NCBI GenBank assembly: GCA_947492955.1
Contig: CANLOV010000011.1
Location: forward strand, 43,042-107,041
Direction of reading: 5' to 3'
Source of the DNA: an uncultured Cellulophaga sp.
GTDB taxonomy: Bacteria; Bacteroidota; Bacteroidia; Flavobacteriales; Flavobacteriaceae
Length of the DNA: 64,000 bases
The notes under the pieces were generated by a model, which ran no database searches, was not told where the DNA came from, and saw only the letters and a list, made by a program, of their open reading frames with translations. Of the stretch, positions 16,486-25,655 are shown piece by piece. The first letter of the stretch is position 1. Every line of letters begins with the position of its first letter. The position numbers were made by a program, and so were the translations under genes.

Positions 16486-17445
16486 ATGCTCAAAGTTGGA
16501 GTTTTAGGTGCTGGTCATCTTGGAAAAATACATTTACGCCTCCTAAATCAATCAGAAAAATATACTCTAGTTGGGTTTTATGACCCCGATGCTATTCATA
16601 GTAAAAAAGTTGCCGATGAATTTGGTTATACTGCTTATGATAATATTAATACATTAATAGATGCTGTTGATGTTATTGATATTGTAACTCCTACCCTTTC
16701 TCATTTCGATTGTGCTAAAAAAGCCATGGAAAAAGGAAAGCATGTGTTTATAGAGAAACCTATTACCAATACGCTTAAAGAAGCAGAAGAGTTATTAAAT
16801 TTAGAAACTACTAATAATGTAAAAGGGCAAGTAGGACACGTAGAACGTTTTAACCCTGCATTTATAGCGGTAAAAGATAAAATTGCTAATCCAATGTTTA
16901 TAGAAACACATCGTTTAGCAGAATTTAATCCTAGAGGAACAGATGTTCCTGTAGTTTTAGATTTAATGATTCATGATATAGATGCCATTCTAAGTGTTGT
17001 TAACTCTCCTGTAAAACAAATAAACGCTAGTGGAGTTTCTGTTATTAGTAAATCTCCTGATATTGCTAATGCAAGAATAGAATTTGAAAATGGCTGTGTT
17101 GCTAACCTTACTGCAAGTAGGATTTCTTTAAAAAATATGCGTAAATCTCGATTTTTTCAGAAAGACGCATACATTTCAGTAGATTTCTTAGAGAAAAAAG
17201 TGGAAGTTGTAAAAATGAAAGATGCCCCAGAAATACCTGGTGATTTTGATATGGTATTACAAAATGCAGAAGGAGAAAAAAAGCAAATCTATTTTGAAAA
17301 TCCAGATATAGAAGGAAACAATGCTATTTTAGATGAGTTAGAAACATTTGCAGATGCTATTAAGAACAATACCACACCAATAGTTTCCTTAAAACAAGGA
17401 ACACAAGCATTGCAAGTAGCTCTACAAATAATTGACTCTTTTTAA
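16486..17445 (+). CDS. Gfo/Idh/MocA family oxidoreductase
   Basis: A 319-residue protein with the N-terminal Rossmann motif GVLGAGHLGKIHLRLL (residues 4-19), HVFIEKPITNTLKEAEELL near 88 containing the family EKP motif, and the C-terminal alpha/beta domain with the DLMIHDIDAIL segment near 160. It should be an NAD(P)-dependent dehydrogenase acting on a sugar, inositol-type compound or similar; the substrate cannot be predicted. In flavobacteria this gene is often found directly before the 3-hydroxyacyl-CoA dehydrogenase gene, as here (31 bases apart). It begins a plus-strand run that continues to about 24.9 kb. Confidence 0.9.
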   Translation: MLKVGVLGAGHLGKIHLRLLNQSEKYTLVGFYDPDAIHSKKVADEFGYTAYDNINTLIDAVDVIDIVTPTLSHFDCAKKAMEKGKHVFIEKPITNTLKEAEELLNLETTNNVKGQVGHVERFNPAFIAVKDKIANPMFIETHRLAEFNPRGTDVPVVLDLMIHDIDAILSVVNSPVKQINASGVSVISKSPDIANARIEFENGCVANLTASRISLKNMRKSRFFQKDAYISVDFLEKKVEVVKMKDAPEIPGDFDMVLQNAEGEKKQIYFENPDIEGNNAILDELETFADAIKNNTTPIVSLKQGTQALQVALQIIDSF

Positions 17446-17476
17446 AAAATGAATCTTTAACTTTAAAGAAACAAAC

Positions 17477-18370
17477 ATGAAAAATATAGCTGTAATTGGT
17501 GCCGGAACAATGGGAAACGGAATTGCTCATGTTTTTGCTCAAAATGGCTATAAAGTTCAATTAATAGATATTTCTAAAACTGCTTTAGAAAAGGGGCTTG
17601 CTACTATTCTTAAAAATTTAGACAGAATGGTAGCTAAAGAAAAAATAACTCCCGAACTAAAAGAAAAAACACTAGCTAATATAACTCCTTTTTACAACCT
17701 AAAAGAGGGAGTTTACAAAGCCGATTTAGTAATTGAAGCTGCAACAGAAAACCAAGATATTAAACTTAAACTATTTAAAGAACTAGATGAGCTCTGCGAT
17801 AGTAATGTAATACTAGCTACAAATACCTCTTCTATTTCTATAACACAAATAGCGGCAGTTACCAAAAGAGCCGATAAAGTTATAGGAATGCATTTTATGA
17901 ATCCTGTACCCTTAATGCCATTGGTAGAAGTTATTAGAGGTTACGATACTTCTGATGAAGTTAGCAAAACTATTGTAAACCTAACTCAAGGCTTAAATAA
18001 AAGCCCCGTAATAGTTAACGATTACCCTGGTTTTGTAGCTAATCGTATTTTAATGCCCATGATAAATGAGGCTATAGAAACGCTTTTTCAGGGCGTTGCA
18101 GGAGTACAAGAAATAGACACTATATTTAAATTAGGCATGGCACACCCAATGGGGCCATTACAATTAGCAGATTTTATTGGTTTAGATGTTTGCCTTGCTA
18201 TCATGAATGTTCTATATGATGGTTTTAAAAACCCAAAATACGCACCATGTCCCCTACTTAAAAATATGGTAACCGCTGGTAAGCTAGGTAATAAATCTGG
18301 TGAAGGTTTTTACGATTATTCAGAGTCTAAAAAAGCAAGTGTAGTTGCGAAACAGTTTGTAGTTAATTAA
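17477..18370 (+). CDS. 3-hydroxyacyl-CoA (3-hydroxybutyryl-CoA) dehydrogenase
   Basis: A 297-residue protein with the NAD-binding motif GAGTMGNGIAHVFAQNGYKV (residues 8-27), ATNTSSISIT near 115, and the HCDH signature HFMNPVPLMPLVEVIRG near 138. The C-terminal domain contains YPGFVANRILMPMINEAIE near 185 and AHPMGPLQLADFIGLD near 225. It oxidises short-chain (3S)-hydroxyacyl-CoA with NAD in fatty acid breakdown or butyrate-type metabolism. Length fits the stand-alone Hbd/PaaH type, not the multifunctional FadB. It follows the Gfo/Idh/MocA gene closely. Confidence 0.93.
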   Translation: MKNIAVIGAGTMGNGIAHVFAQNGYKVQLIDISKTALEKGLATILKNLDRMVAKEKITPELKEKTLANITPFYNLKEGVYKADLVIEAATENQDIKLKLFKELDELCDSNVILATNTSSISITQIAAVTKRADKVIGMHFMNPVPLMPLVEVIRGYDTSDEVSKTIVNLTQGLNKSPVIVNDYPGFVANRILMPMINEAIETLFQGVAGVQEIDTIFKLGMAHPMGPLQLADFIGLDVCLAIMNVLYDGFKNPKYAPCPLLKNMVTAGKLGNKSGEGFYDYSESKKASVVAKQFVVN

Positions 18371-18417
18371 TTATACGTTTAATAGTTCTGAATTATTAAA
18401 AAAAACCAATTATAATT

Positions 18418-18852
18418 ATGGCGATAGTTAACATGTATTTATATTTTAATGGAAATTGTGAAAAAGCTTTTAATTTTTACAAATCTGTTTTTAATAAGGA
18501 ATTCCAATATATCGGACGTTATAAAGATGTTCCTGAAGCTGCCAGATATAACTTTCCTAATTGTAAAGACGAACATATAATGCATATTGGGTTACCTATT
18601 AGTAAGGAAACCATTTTAATGGGAGCAGATATTATTAATCCAAATGAAGAAGGCAATGACAAATCAAAATACTTTTCTTTATATATTAGTACTAACAGTA
18701 AAGAAGAGGCAGATGAACTATTTAAAGCTATATCCAAAGAAGGCAACATAAAAGTCCCTATTGCTGACCAATTTTGGGGTTCATATTATGGAATATGTTT
18801 GGATAAATTTGGAGTTAACTGGAAGATTAGTTTTAGTTTAGATAATGAGTAA
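18418..18852 (+). CDS. VOC family protein (PhnB/glyoxalase-like)
   Basis: A 144-residue protein with the PhnB-type start YLYFNGNCEKAFNFYKSVFN and a C-terminal WGSYYGICLDKFGVNWKISF. It has the vicinal-oxygen-chelate fold used by glyoxalases and many small resistance or unknown proteins; no specific enzyme is implied. The last 8 bases overlap the next gene, whose ATG lies at 18845, so the pair is co-translated. Confidence 0.88.
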   Translation: MAIVNMYLYFNGNCEKAFNFYKSVFNKEFQYIGRYKDVPEAARYNFPNCKDEHIMHIGLPISKETILMGADIINPNEEGNDKSKYFSLYISTNSKEEADELFKAISKEGNIKVPIADQFWGSYYGICLDKFGVNWKISFSLDNE

Positions 18853-19255
18853 AATGCCCGGAGAAAAAAACTTATCGCAATTAATAAAAGGAATGACTCC
18901 CCTATTAAATGATGGAGCATATGTTTTTACTACTGTAAAAAACTTTAACAATATTGATAGACAAGACACATTATTCGAATTTAAAGAAAAAGAAAGTACT
19001 ACTATTGTTATAAAAAAAACTAAAGCTGATGAATTAAAGCTTAGTTATGAATATATTGCAGCTTGGATTACATTAACGATTCATTCTTCATTAGAAGCCG
19101 TTGGTTTAACGGCTGTGTTTTCTAGCGAATTAGCAAAATATAACATAAGTGCCAATGTTGTAGCCGGTTTTTATCACGACCATCTTTTTGTACACGAAAA
19201 AGATGCTAACAAGGCAGTTAAAGTTTTAACTGCACTATCAAAAAATTATATGTAA
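18845..19255 (+). CDS. ACT domain (ACT_3) protein
   Basis: A 136-residue protein reading GEKNLSQLIKGMTPLLNDGA at the start and then LEAVGLTAVFSSELAKYNIS and HDHLFVHEKDANKAVKVL. This matches the small two-domain ACT_3 family often annotated as an amino-acid-binding ACT protein. A role in binding an amino acid as an effector is family knowledge; no partner enzyme is fused to it. It overlaps the VOC gene by 8 bases and is followed 6 bases later by the PLP-binding protein gene, which itself belongs to amino-acid and vitamin B6 homeostasis. Confidence 0.85.
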   Translation: MSKMPGEKNLSQLIKGMTPLLNDGAYVFTTVKNFNNIDRQDTLFEFKEKESTTIVIKKTKADELKLSYEYIAAWITLTIHSSLEAVGLTAVFSSELAKYNISANVVAGFYHDHLFVHEKDANKAVKVLTALSKNYM

Positions 19256-19261
19256 TTATAT

Positions 19262-19921
19262 ATGTCTATAGCTCAAAACTTAACAAACATAAGAGAAACA
19301 TTACCAGAAGAAATAAAACTAGTTGCTGTTTCTAAAACCAAACCTATAAAAGATTTACAAGAAGCTTACAATGCAGGTCAACGTATTTTTGGAGAAAACA
19401 AAATCCAAGAAATGGCACACAAATGGGAAATATTACCCAAAGACATTCAATGGCATATGATTGGGCATGTACAAACCAACAAAGTAAAGTATATGGCAGC
19501 TTTTGTTTCTTTAATACATGGTGTAGATAGCTTTAAACTATTAAAAGAAATTAATAAACAAGCCATAAAACACAATAGAACTATAAATTGCTTGTTACAA
19601 ATACATATTGCAGAAGAAACCACTAAATTTGGGTTAAATGCAAAAGAACTAGCTGTTTTAATCAATTCTGAGGAATTTGCTACTTTAAAAAATGTCCAAA
19701 TAGTAGGTTTAATGGGTATGGCAACCCTTACAGATAATAAAGAACAAATTAAAAGAGAATTTAAACACCTAAAAACACTTTTTAACACTACCAAAGAAAC
19801 ATTACCAGAGATAACTATACTTTCTATGGGAATGAGTGGTGACTATAAAGTTGCAATAGAAGAAGGAAGTACCATGGTACGAATAGGAAGTAGTATCTTT
19901 GGAAGTAGAAATTACCATTAA
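19262..19921 (+). CDS. yggS: YggS family pyridoxal phosphate homeostasis protein
   Basis: A 219-residue TIM-barrel-type protein with LVAVSKTKPIKDLQEAYNAG near residue 20 (the Lys binds PLP), GENKIQEM, WHMIGHVQTNKVKYM near 62, and the phosphate-binding end LSMGMSGDYKVAIEEGSTMV followed by RIGSSIFG. YggS/PLPBP proteins carry PLP and balance amino-acid pools but have no known catalytic activity. The order ACT_3, YggS, exonuclease fusion is tight (6- and 9-base gaps). Confidence 0.95.
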   Translation: MSIAQNLTNIRETLPEEIKLVAVSKTKPIKDLQEAYNAGQRIFGENKIQEMAHKWEILPKDIQWHMIGHVQTNKVKYMAAFVSLIHGVDSFKLLKEINKQAIKHNRTINCLLQIHIAEETTKFGLNAKELAVLINSEEFATLKNVQIVGLMGMATLTDNKEQIKREFKHLKTLFNTTKETLPEITILSMGMSGDYKVAIEEGSTMVRIGSSIFGSRNYH

Positions 19922-19930
19922 AAACAGTGA

Positions 19931-21298
19931 ATGTACGTTATATTAGACATTGAAACTACAGGAGGAAAATACAATGAAGAAGGCATAACGGAAATTGCAA
20001 TTCATAGATTTAATGGCCATGAGGTAGTAGATAAATTTATAAGTCTTATAAATCCAGAAAAGGAAATTCAACCCTTTGTTGTTAAACTTACAGGTATTAA
20101 CAACAATATGTTACGTAATGCCCCAAAATTTCATGAGGTAGCAAAGCGTATCGTAGAAATCACTCAAGATGCCGTTTTAGTAGCTCATAATGCACAGTTC
20201 GACTATAGAATTCTTAGAACCGAATTTAAACGCTTAGGTTACAATTTTGAACGAGAAACCTTATGCACCGTAGAGCTATCTAAAAAATTAATTCCAGACC
20301 AAGAATCGTATAGTTTAGGAAAACTAGTGCGTTCTTTAGGAATACCTGTTACAGATAGGCATAGAGCAAACGGAGATGCTTTAGCAACAGTAAAACTTTT
20401 TAAATTACTACTATCTAAAGATGTAGATAAAACCATTATAAAAACAGTTGTAAGAGGAGCTACATTAGGAGAACTTTCGCAAAGACAGTTAGATATTGTA
20501 GATGAACTACCCTCGGAAACTGGTGTGTACTACATGCACGATAGAGATGGTGAAATTATATTACTTGGAAAAAGTAGCAATATAAAAAAACGGGTAAACC
20601 AGCATTTTACAGGAAGAGGCGATAAAGCTCGTAAAATACAAAAGGAAACCAAAAGTGTTACCTACGAAAGAACAGGTAACGAACTAATTGCTTTATTAAA
20701 AGAGAACGAAGAAATTTTTAGAAATAAACCTAAATACAATTCGCATAAGAAGAAACGTTTATTTTCTTATGCAGTATACAAAGTAATTACCGAAGAAGGG
20801 TATATAGCCTTAAAAGCTGGTAAAATAAATGATACTGATAAAAAAATAAGTACATTTAGTAGTATTATAAGTGCTAAGAATTTTTTACATAAAATAAATG
20901 CTGAGTTTTCTTTATGCGATAAAATAAACGGTTTATCAGAAGCTAAAAATAATTGTGGAAATTATGAAGATGGTAAATGTTTTGGGGCTTGTATAAATAA
21001 AGAACAAATTTCTGAATATAACCTAAGAGTAGAGAAGGCTATTTTAAAATATAGTCTAGAAAATAAAAATATAGTTATTATTGATAAAGGCAGAGAATTA
21101 GGAGAACGTAGTGGTATTTTAATAAAAAATGGAATTTATACAGGGCTAGGATTCTTTGATTTAAACCATCAAATAAATAATATTCATATCTTAGAATCTG
21201 TAATTACTCCTGTAAAAGGAAATGACAACACTAATCATATCATAGAAACCTATCTAAGAAAAAAAAGAGTTTTAAAAATAATAGAGCTTGAAGAATAA
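19931..21298 (+). CDS. DEDDh exonuclease fused to a UvrC-like GIY-YIG nuclease domain
   Basis: A 455-residue two-nuclease protein. Residues 1-165 are a DnaQ/epsilon-type exonuclease: VILDIETTGG (motif I), HNAQFDYRILRTEFKRLG (II) and RHRANGDALAT (III). Residues about 195-285 are a GIY-YIG domain (GVYYMHDRDGEIILLGKSSN, KKRVNQHF, and GNELIALLKENEEI with the catalytic Glu, then NKPKYN). In the C-terminal part four cysteines are spaced C-x12-C-x7-C-x3-C, close to the iron-sulfur ligands of UvrC. Such fusions are known and are thought to act in DNA repair, by analogy with UvrC and Cho. Its end overlaps the channel gene. Confidence 0.9.
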   Translation: MYVILDIETTGGKYNEEGITEIAIHRFNGHEVVDKFISLINPEKEIQPFVVKLTGINNNMLRNAPKFHEVAKRIVEITQDAVLVAHNAQFDYRILRTEFKRLGYNFERETLCTVELSKKLIPDQESYSLGKLVRSLGIPVTDRHRANGDALATVKLFKLLLSKDVDKTIIKTVVRGATLGELSQRQLDIVDELPSETGVYYMHDRDGEIILLGKSSNIKKRVNQHFTGRGDKARKIQKETKSVTYERTGNELIALLKENEEIFRNKPKYNSHKKKRLFSYAVYKVITEEGYIALKAGKINDTDKKISTFSSIISAKNFLHKINAEFSLCDKINGLSEAKNNCGNYEDGKCFGACINKEQISEYNLRVEKAILKYSLENKNIVIIDKGRELGERSGILIKNGIYTGLGFFDLNHQINNIHILESVITPVKGNDNTNHIIETYLRKKRVLKIIELEE

Positions 21299-22124
21299 AA
21301 AAGAAACACCAGCAAAAAACTGGAAAGCAAAACTTCATGAAATAATATATGAAGCCGATACTCCCAAGGGTAAATGGTTTGATATTATATTGTTTGCGCT
21401 TATTATTCTAAGTGTTATACTGGTTATGCTAGAAAGTGTTAAAGAAATAGATTTAAAATATCATAATTTACTTACAGCACTAGAATGGATTATTACTATT
21501 TTCTTTACTGTAGAATATATTGCCCGAGTTATAAGTATAAAAAAACCTTTAAAATATGTATTTAGTTTCTATGGTATTATTGATTTCATATCAACCATAC
21601 CATTATATCTTTCATATATTTTTGCAGGTTCTCAGGTTTTATTAGCTGTAAGAGCATTGCGCCTATTACGTATATTCAGAATTCTAAAACTAGTTCAGTT
21701 TTTAGGAGAAGCCTCATCACTAAAATTAGCATTAAAAGCCAGCAGAGCTAAAATTGCTGTTTTTATATATGTAGTACTTATACTTTCTGTAATTATGGGA
21801 ACGGTAATGTACTTAATAGAAGGAGACGAAGCAGGCTTTACAAGCATACCCAGAAGTATTTACTGGGCTGTAGTAACCTTAACTACCGTAGGTTATGGAG
21901 ACATTGCACCAACAACAAGCCTTGGACAATTTATTGCTGCCATAATAATGATTATGGGATATGGTATTATTGCAGTACCTACAGGAATAGTAACCTCAGA
22001 ATTAACAAAACAAAAAAAAGGTTATAATAACATACATACTAATACACAATCTTGTCCTAGCTGCTCTTACGAAGATCATAGAGACGATGCAAGCCATTGT
22101 TATAATTGTGGAAGTAAATTATAA
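21288..22124 (+). CDS. Voltage-gated-type potassium channel with C-terminal zinc ribbon
   Basis: A 278-residue six-span ion channel. It has an Arg-rich S4 helix (RALRLLRIFRILKLVQFLG), pore helix and selectivity filter TLTTVGYGDIAPTT near residue 205, and an acidic loop before the pore. The C-terminus adds CPSCSYEDHRDDASHCYNCG, a four-Cys zinc-ribbon pattern. No Met codon occurs in the first 40 residues, so translation most likely starts at the TTG at 21288 inside the end of the exonuclease gene (overlap of 11 bases). It stops within TAATG, sharing one base with miaA. It should pass K+; the ribbon may act in assembly or sensing. Confidence 0.88.
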   Translation: MKNKKETPAKNWKAKLHEIIYEADTPKGKWFDIILFALIILSVILVMLESVKEIDLKYHNLLTALEWIITIFFTVEYIARVISIKKPLKYVFSFYGIIDFISTIPLYLSYIFAGSQVLLAVRALRLLRIFRILKLVQFLGEASSLKLALKASRAKIAVFIYVVLILSVIMGTVMYLIEGDEAGFTSIPRSIYWAVVTLTTVGYGDIAPTTSLGQFIAAIIMIMGYGIIAVPTGIVTSELTKQKKGYNNIHTNTQSCPSCSYEDHRDDASHCYNCGSKL

Positions 22125-23044
22125 TGAAAAAAATTCTTATTTCAGTTATAGGACCTACAGCTATAGGCAAAACAAAACTAGCTATTGCCTTAGCTCAGCA
22201 TTTTAAAACCGAGATTATCTCTGCCGATTCCAGGCAATTTTTTAAAGAAATGCAAATTGGAACTGCAGTACCATCAACAGAAGAATTAGCTGCTGCTCCA
22301 CATCATTTTATTCAGCACAAAAGTATTTTTGACACCTATTCTGTTGGCGATTTTGAAAAAGAAGCTATTCATAAACTAGAGGAACTTTTTAAACAAAAAG
22401 ATATTATTATTATGGTAGGTGGCAGTGGTTTATATGTTGATTCCGTTACTAAAGGACTAGATTATTTCCCTGCAGTTGACCCCAAAATTAGAGAAGAATT
22501 AAATAGTGTTTTAGAAGAAAAAGGTATAGAGCCTTTACAGCAACAATTAAAAACATTAGACCCTACTTATTTTAAAAAAGTTGATATAGAAAACCCACAT
22601 AGAATTATAAGAGCTTTAGAGATATGTATAGGCTCTGGCAAACCCTATTCTTCATTTTTAAATAAAGATAAAGGTAATAGACCTTTTAAAATTCTTACTG
22701 TTGGTATAAATGCTGATAGAGAAATTATATACAATCGTATAAACCAACGTGTAGATATTATGGTAGAAGAAGGTTTAGTTTCCGAAGCTAAAACTTTACT
22801 ACAACACAAAACATTAAATGCATTACAAACTGTTGGATACAGAGAATTATTTAATTACTTTGAGGGCGAATGGACTTTAGATTTTGCTATTTCTGAAATA
22901 AAAAAGAATACCAGAAGGTTTGCTAAACGACAATTAACTTGGTTTAAAAAAAACGAAAATACCGTATGGGTTGCTTTTGACGGTAAAATTTCTGATATTA
23001 AGCATTTAATAGAAAAACAAGCAACTAAATTACTTAATGATTAA
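22124..23044 (+). CDS. miaA: tRNA dimethylallyltransferase
   Basis: A 306-residue protein with the P-loop GPTAIGKT (residues 9-16), ISADSRQFFKEMQIGTAVPS near 33, MVGGSGLYVDSVTKGLD near 96, NPHRIIRALEI near 160 and LQTVGYRELFNYFEGEW near 225. MiaA adds a dimethylallyl group to A37 of tRNAs that read UNN codons. Length and motifs are normal. The ATG overlaps the stop of the channel gene by one base, and the end overlaps the next gene by 8 bases. Confidence 0.96.
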   Translation: MKKILISVIGPTAIGKTKLAIALAQHFKTEIISADSRQFFKEMQIGTAVPSTEELAAAPHHFIQHKSIFDTYSVGDFEKEAIHKLEELFKQKDIIIMVGGSGLYVDSVTKGLDYFPAVDPKIREELNSVLEEKGIEPLQQQLKTLDPTYFKKVDIENPHRIIRALEICIGSGKPYSSFLNKDKGNRPFKILTVGINADREIIYNRINQRVDIMVEEGLVSEAKTLLQHKTLNALQTVGYRELFNYFEGEWTLDFAISEIKKNTRRFAKRQLTWFKKNENTVWVAFDGKISDIKHLIEKQATKLLND

Positions 23045-23537
23045 TAGTAAAGGTCCTATTTTTTACATTATGGGAGTTTCTGGCTCTGGAAAATCTACCA
23101 TAGGAAAATTATTAGCAACAGAATTAAATATTCCTTTTTTTGATGGAGATGATTTTCATCCCGAAAGTAACATCATTAAAATGAAAAATGGAACTCCATT
23201 AAATGATGATGACCGTTATGGTTGGCTTTTAAGTCTAAACAGTTTAGCAAAAAAACATTTAAAAAAGGGAGCCGTTATTGTTTGTTCTGCTTTAAAAGAA
23301 AAGTACAGAACATTACTTTCTCAAGATATTACAAATGATACTAGCTATATTTATTTAGAAGGCAGTTTTAACGAAATTAGTGAGCGATTAAATAGCCGAA
23401 AAAGTCACTTTATGCCTAGTTCTTTACTACAATCCCAATTTAATACTTTAGAAGTTCCTACAAATGCTATTACAATAGCAATTAAAAACACTCCTCCAGA
23501 AATTATTTCTAAAATAATTAATGAGATAAATACTTAA
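23037..23537 (+). CDS. gntK: Gluconokinase (GntK type)
   Basis: A 166-residue kinase with P-loop MGVSGSGKSTIG (residues 12-23), FFDGDDFHPESNIIKMKNGT near 35 (DDFHP motif), NDDDRYGWL, VIVCSALKEKYR near 80 and a LNSRKSHFMPSSLLQSQFNT lid near 115. This is the full pattern of the gluconokinase family, which makes 6-phosphogluconate from gluconate. The neighbour 9 bases downstream is a GntP-type permease, which supports the assignment. It overlaps miaA by 8 bases. Confidence 0.95.
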   Translation: MINSKGPIFYIMGVSGSGKSTIGKLLATELNIPFFDGDDFHPESNIIKMKNGTPLNDDDRYGWLLSLNSLAKKHLKKGAVIVCSALKEKYRTLLSQDITNDTSYIYLEGSFNEISERLNSRKSHFMPSSLLQSQFNTLEVPTNAITIAIKNTPPEIISKIINEINT

Positions 23538-23546
23538 GACACTTAT

Positions 23547-24884
23547 ATGGAAGAAATTAACTTAATAGCTGCTGTTCTTATAGGAATAGCTGTTCTCTTA
23601 TTTTTAATCTTAAAATTAAGAATACACGCCTTTATAGCACTACTTATTGGTAGTATTACTGTTGGTTTAATTGCTGGTTTAAACGCAGAAGAAGTTATAC
23701 AAACAGTAAAAGATGGTATGGGCGGTACTTTAGGTTTTGTTGCAACAGTAGTTGGCTTAGGTGCTATGTTTAGTGCTATTTTAGAATCTTCTGGCGGCAC
23801 CAAAGCTATTGCCAATTTTATGATTTCAAAATTTGGAATAAAAAATGCGCCTACAGCAATGGTTATATCTGGTTTTTTAATTGCTATTCCTGTTTTTTTT
23901 GATGTCGCTTTTATTATTCTGGTTCCCATGATATATGCTTTACAACGTAAAACAAAAAAATCTCTTTTACTTTATGCTATCCCTTTGCTTGCTGGTTTAG
24001 CAATAACACATGCATTTATTCCGCCAACACCTGGACCTATAGCAGTTGCTAATATTATAGGTGCTAAATTAGGATGGGTAATCTTAATTGGATTTATTGT
24101 TGGTATACCTACAGCTATTGTTAGTGGCTTATTTTTTGGAAAATATATTTCTAAAAAAATTCATGTAATTGCACCAGAAGAAAATACTACCATAGACGAA
24201 ACAGAAACGTCTAATGTAGGTCTTACTTTTGCTATTATTGCAATCCCAATTTTTTTAATACTATTAAATACCTTCTGTTCTAGCGATTTAATAAATATTA
24301 GCAACAAAACTATTTCCAATACAATAGCATTAATTGGTCATCCGTTTTCTGCCTTAATAATAACTAACATTTTTGCTTGGTACTTTTTTGGAATAAGAAA
24401 AGGATTCAGCAAAGACGATTTATTTAAAATTACTAGTAAATCATTGGAACCTGCAGGTACAATAATACTTTTAACTGGTGCTGGTGGAGTTTTTAAACAA
24501 GTTTTAACAAATACTGGAGCAGGAGAACTTATTGCCACATCATTAAGCAATGCAGGTTTCCCTATACTTGTGTTTGCTTTTATTAGTGCAGCTATTGTTC
24601 GTATAATTCAGGGTTCTTCTACAGTAGCTATGATTACTGCTGCAGGGCTTATTTCTCCTTTAATAACAGCAGCAAATTTAAGTAGCCCAGAATTAGCATG
24701 TTTAGTAATTGCTATTGCTTCTGGTGCTAGTATATTTTCTCATGTAAATGATAGTGGTTTTTGGCTTGTAGGACAGTATTTAGGCATTACAGAAAAAGAA
24801 ACATTTAAATCTTGGACGGTTATGACAACTCTTTTAGCTATTACTGGTTTTATAAGTGTTTTAATCATTAACTTTTTCATATAA
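23547..24884 (+). CDS. gntP: Gluconate:H+ symporter (GntP family)
   Basis: A 445-residue inner-membrane protein with about 12-14 spans. Family segments are GMGGTLGFVATVVGLGAMFS near residue 57, FFDVAFIILVPMIYAL near 118, HAFIPPTPGPIAVANIIGAK near 152 and the C-terminal GASIFSHVNDSGFWLVGQYL near 390. GntP proteins take up gluconate or related sugar acids with protons. Together with gntK it forms a minimal gluconate-use pair. It ends the plus-strand run; a hairpin follows, although its T run serves the opposite strand better. Confidence 0.93.
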   Translation: MEEINLIAAVLIGIAVLLFLILKLRIHAFIALLIGSITVGLIAGLNAEEVIQTVKDGMGGTLGFVATVVGLGAMFSAILESSGGTKAIANFMISKFGIKNAPTAMVISGFLIAIPVFFDVAFIILVPMIYALQRKTKKSLLLYAIPLLAGLAITHAFIPPTPGPIAVANIIGAKLGWVILIGFIVGIPTAIVSGLFFGKYISKKIHVIAPEENTTIDETETSNVGLTFAIIAIPIFLILLNTFCSSDLINISNKTISNTIALIGHPFSALIITNIFAWYFFGIRKGFSKDDLFKITSKSLEPAGTIILLTGAGGVFKQVLTNTGAGELIATSLSNAGFPILVFAFISAAIVRIIQGSSTVAMITAAGLISPLITAANLSSPELACLVIAIASGASIFSHVNDSGFWLVGQYLGITEKETFKSWTVMTTLLAITGFISVLIINFFI

Positions 24885-24915
24885 AAAAAACCACCTATAC
24901 ATAGGTGGCTCTTAT
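24885..24915 (-). terminator. Intrinsic terminator of the two-component operon
   Basis: CCACCTAT (24892-24899) and ATAGGTGG (24902-24909) form an 8-base stem. On the minus strand the stem is followed by a run of eight T, so it ends the response-regulator transcript. On the plus strand (after gntP) the T run is poor. Confidence 0.8.
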
Positions 24916-24938
24916 ATATTTTATATAAAATACAGAAC

Positions 24939-25649
24939 TTATGTAGTTTCTTTAATAACCAATCTAAAGCCTTCTCCGTGAATGTTTAAGATTTCTACGT
25001 TCTCATCCTTTTTAAGGTATTTACGTAGTTTAGCAATATATACATCCATACTTCTAGATGTAAAATAATTATCATCTCTCCATATCTTAGTCAATGCTAA
25101 TTCTCTAGGCATTAAATCATTTTCATGTAAAGCTAATAAACGCAATAATTCATTTTCTTTTGGAGACAGTTTTATTACTTCTTCTTCCCCAAATTTTAAA
25201 AATCTTAGTTTAGAATTTAAATGAAAACCACCAATAACAAACTCAAACTGATTACTATCTGCCATTGTATTAGGCGCCTTTCTAGATAATAATGTTTTTA
25301 TTTTAACTAATAATACTTCCGAATCAAAAGGTTTATTTAAATAATCGTCTGCACCTGCTTTATATCCTTTAAGCACATCTTCTTTCATTGTTTTTGCCGT
25401 AAGGAAAACAATAGGTACATGCTCGTTCTTTTCTCTTATTTCTTTAGCCAGCGTAAAACCATCTTTATAAGGCATCATCACATCTAAAATACAAATGTCA
25501 TAATTATCCTTTTTAAACTTCTCAAACCCTTCCATTCCGTTTTTAGCTAAAACAACATCAAAGTCGTTCATTGCTAAATAATCTTTTAACACGATTCCGA
25601 AATTTGGATCATCTTCTACCAAAAGTATCTTCTTGTTCACTGTTTCCAT
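24939..25649 (-). CDS. OmpR-family response regulator
   Basis: A 236-residue protein. The receiver domain (about 5-120) has the acidic pair ILLVEDDPNFG, phospho-acceptor Asp in YDICILDVMMPYKDGF near residue 55, Thr in VFLTAKT and Lys in DDYLNKPF. The winged-helix output domain (about 135-232) contains LSPKENELLRLLALHEND and a SRSMDVYIAKLRKYLK recognition helix. It lies 6 bases after the histidine kinase gene. The pair resembles RprXY of Bacteroides in size and order; the signal is unknown. Confidence 0.93.
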   Translation of the reverse strand: METVNKKILLVEDDPNFGIVLKDYLAMNDFDVVLAKNGMEGFEKFKKDNYDICILDVMMPYKDGFTLAKEIREKNEHVPIVFLTAKTMKEDVLKGYKAGADDYLNKPFDSEVLLVKIKTLLSRKAPNTMADSNQFEFVIGGFHLNSKLRFLKFGEEEVIKLSPKENELLRLLALHENDLMPRELALTKIWRDDNYFTSRSMDVYIAKLRKYLKKDENVEILNIHGEGFRLVIKETT

Positions 25650-25655
25650 ATGTTA

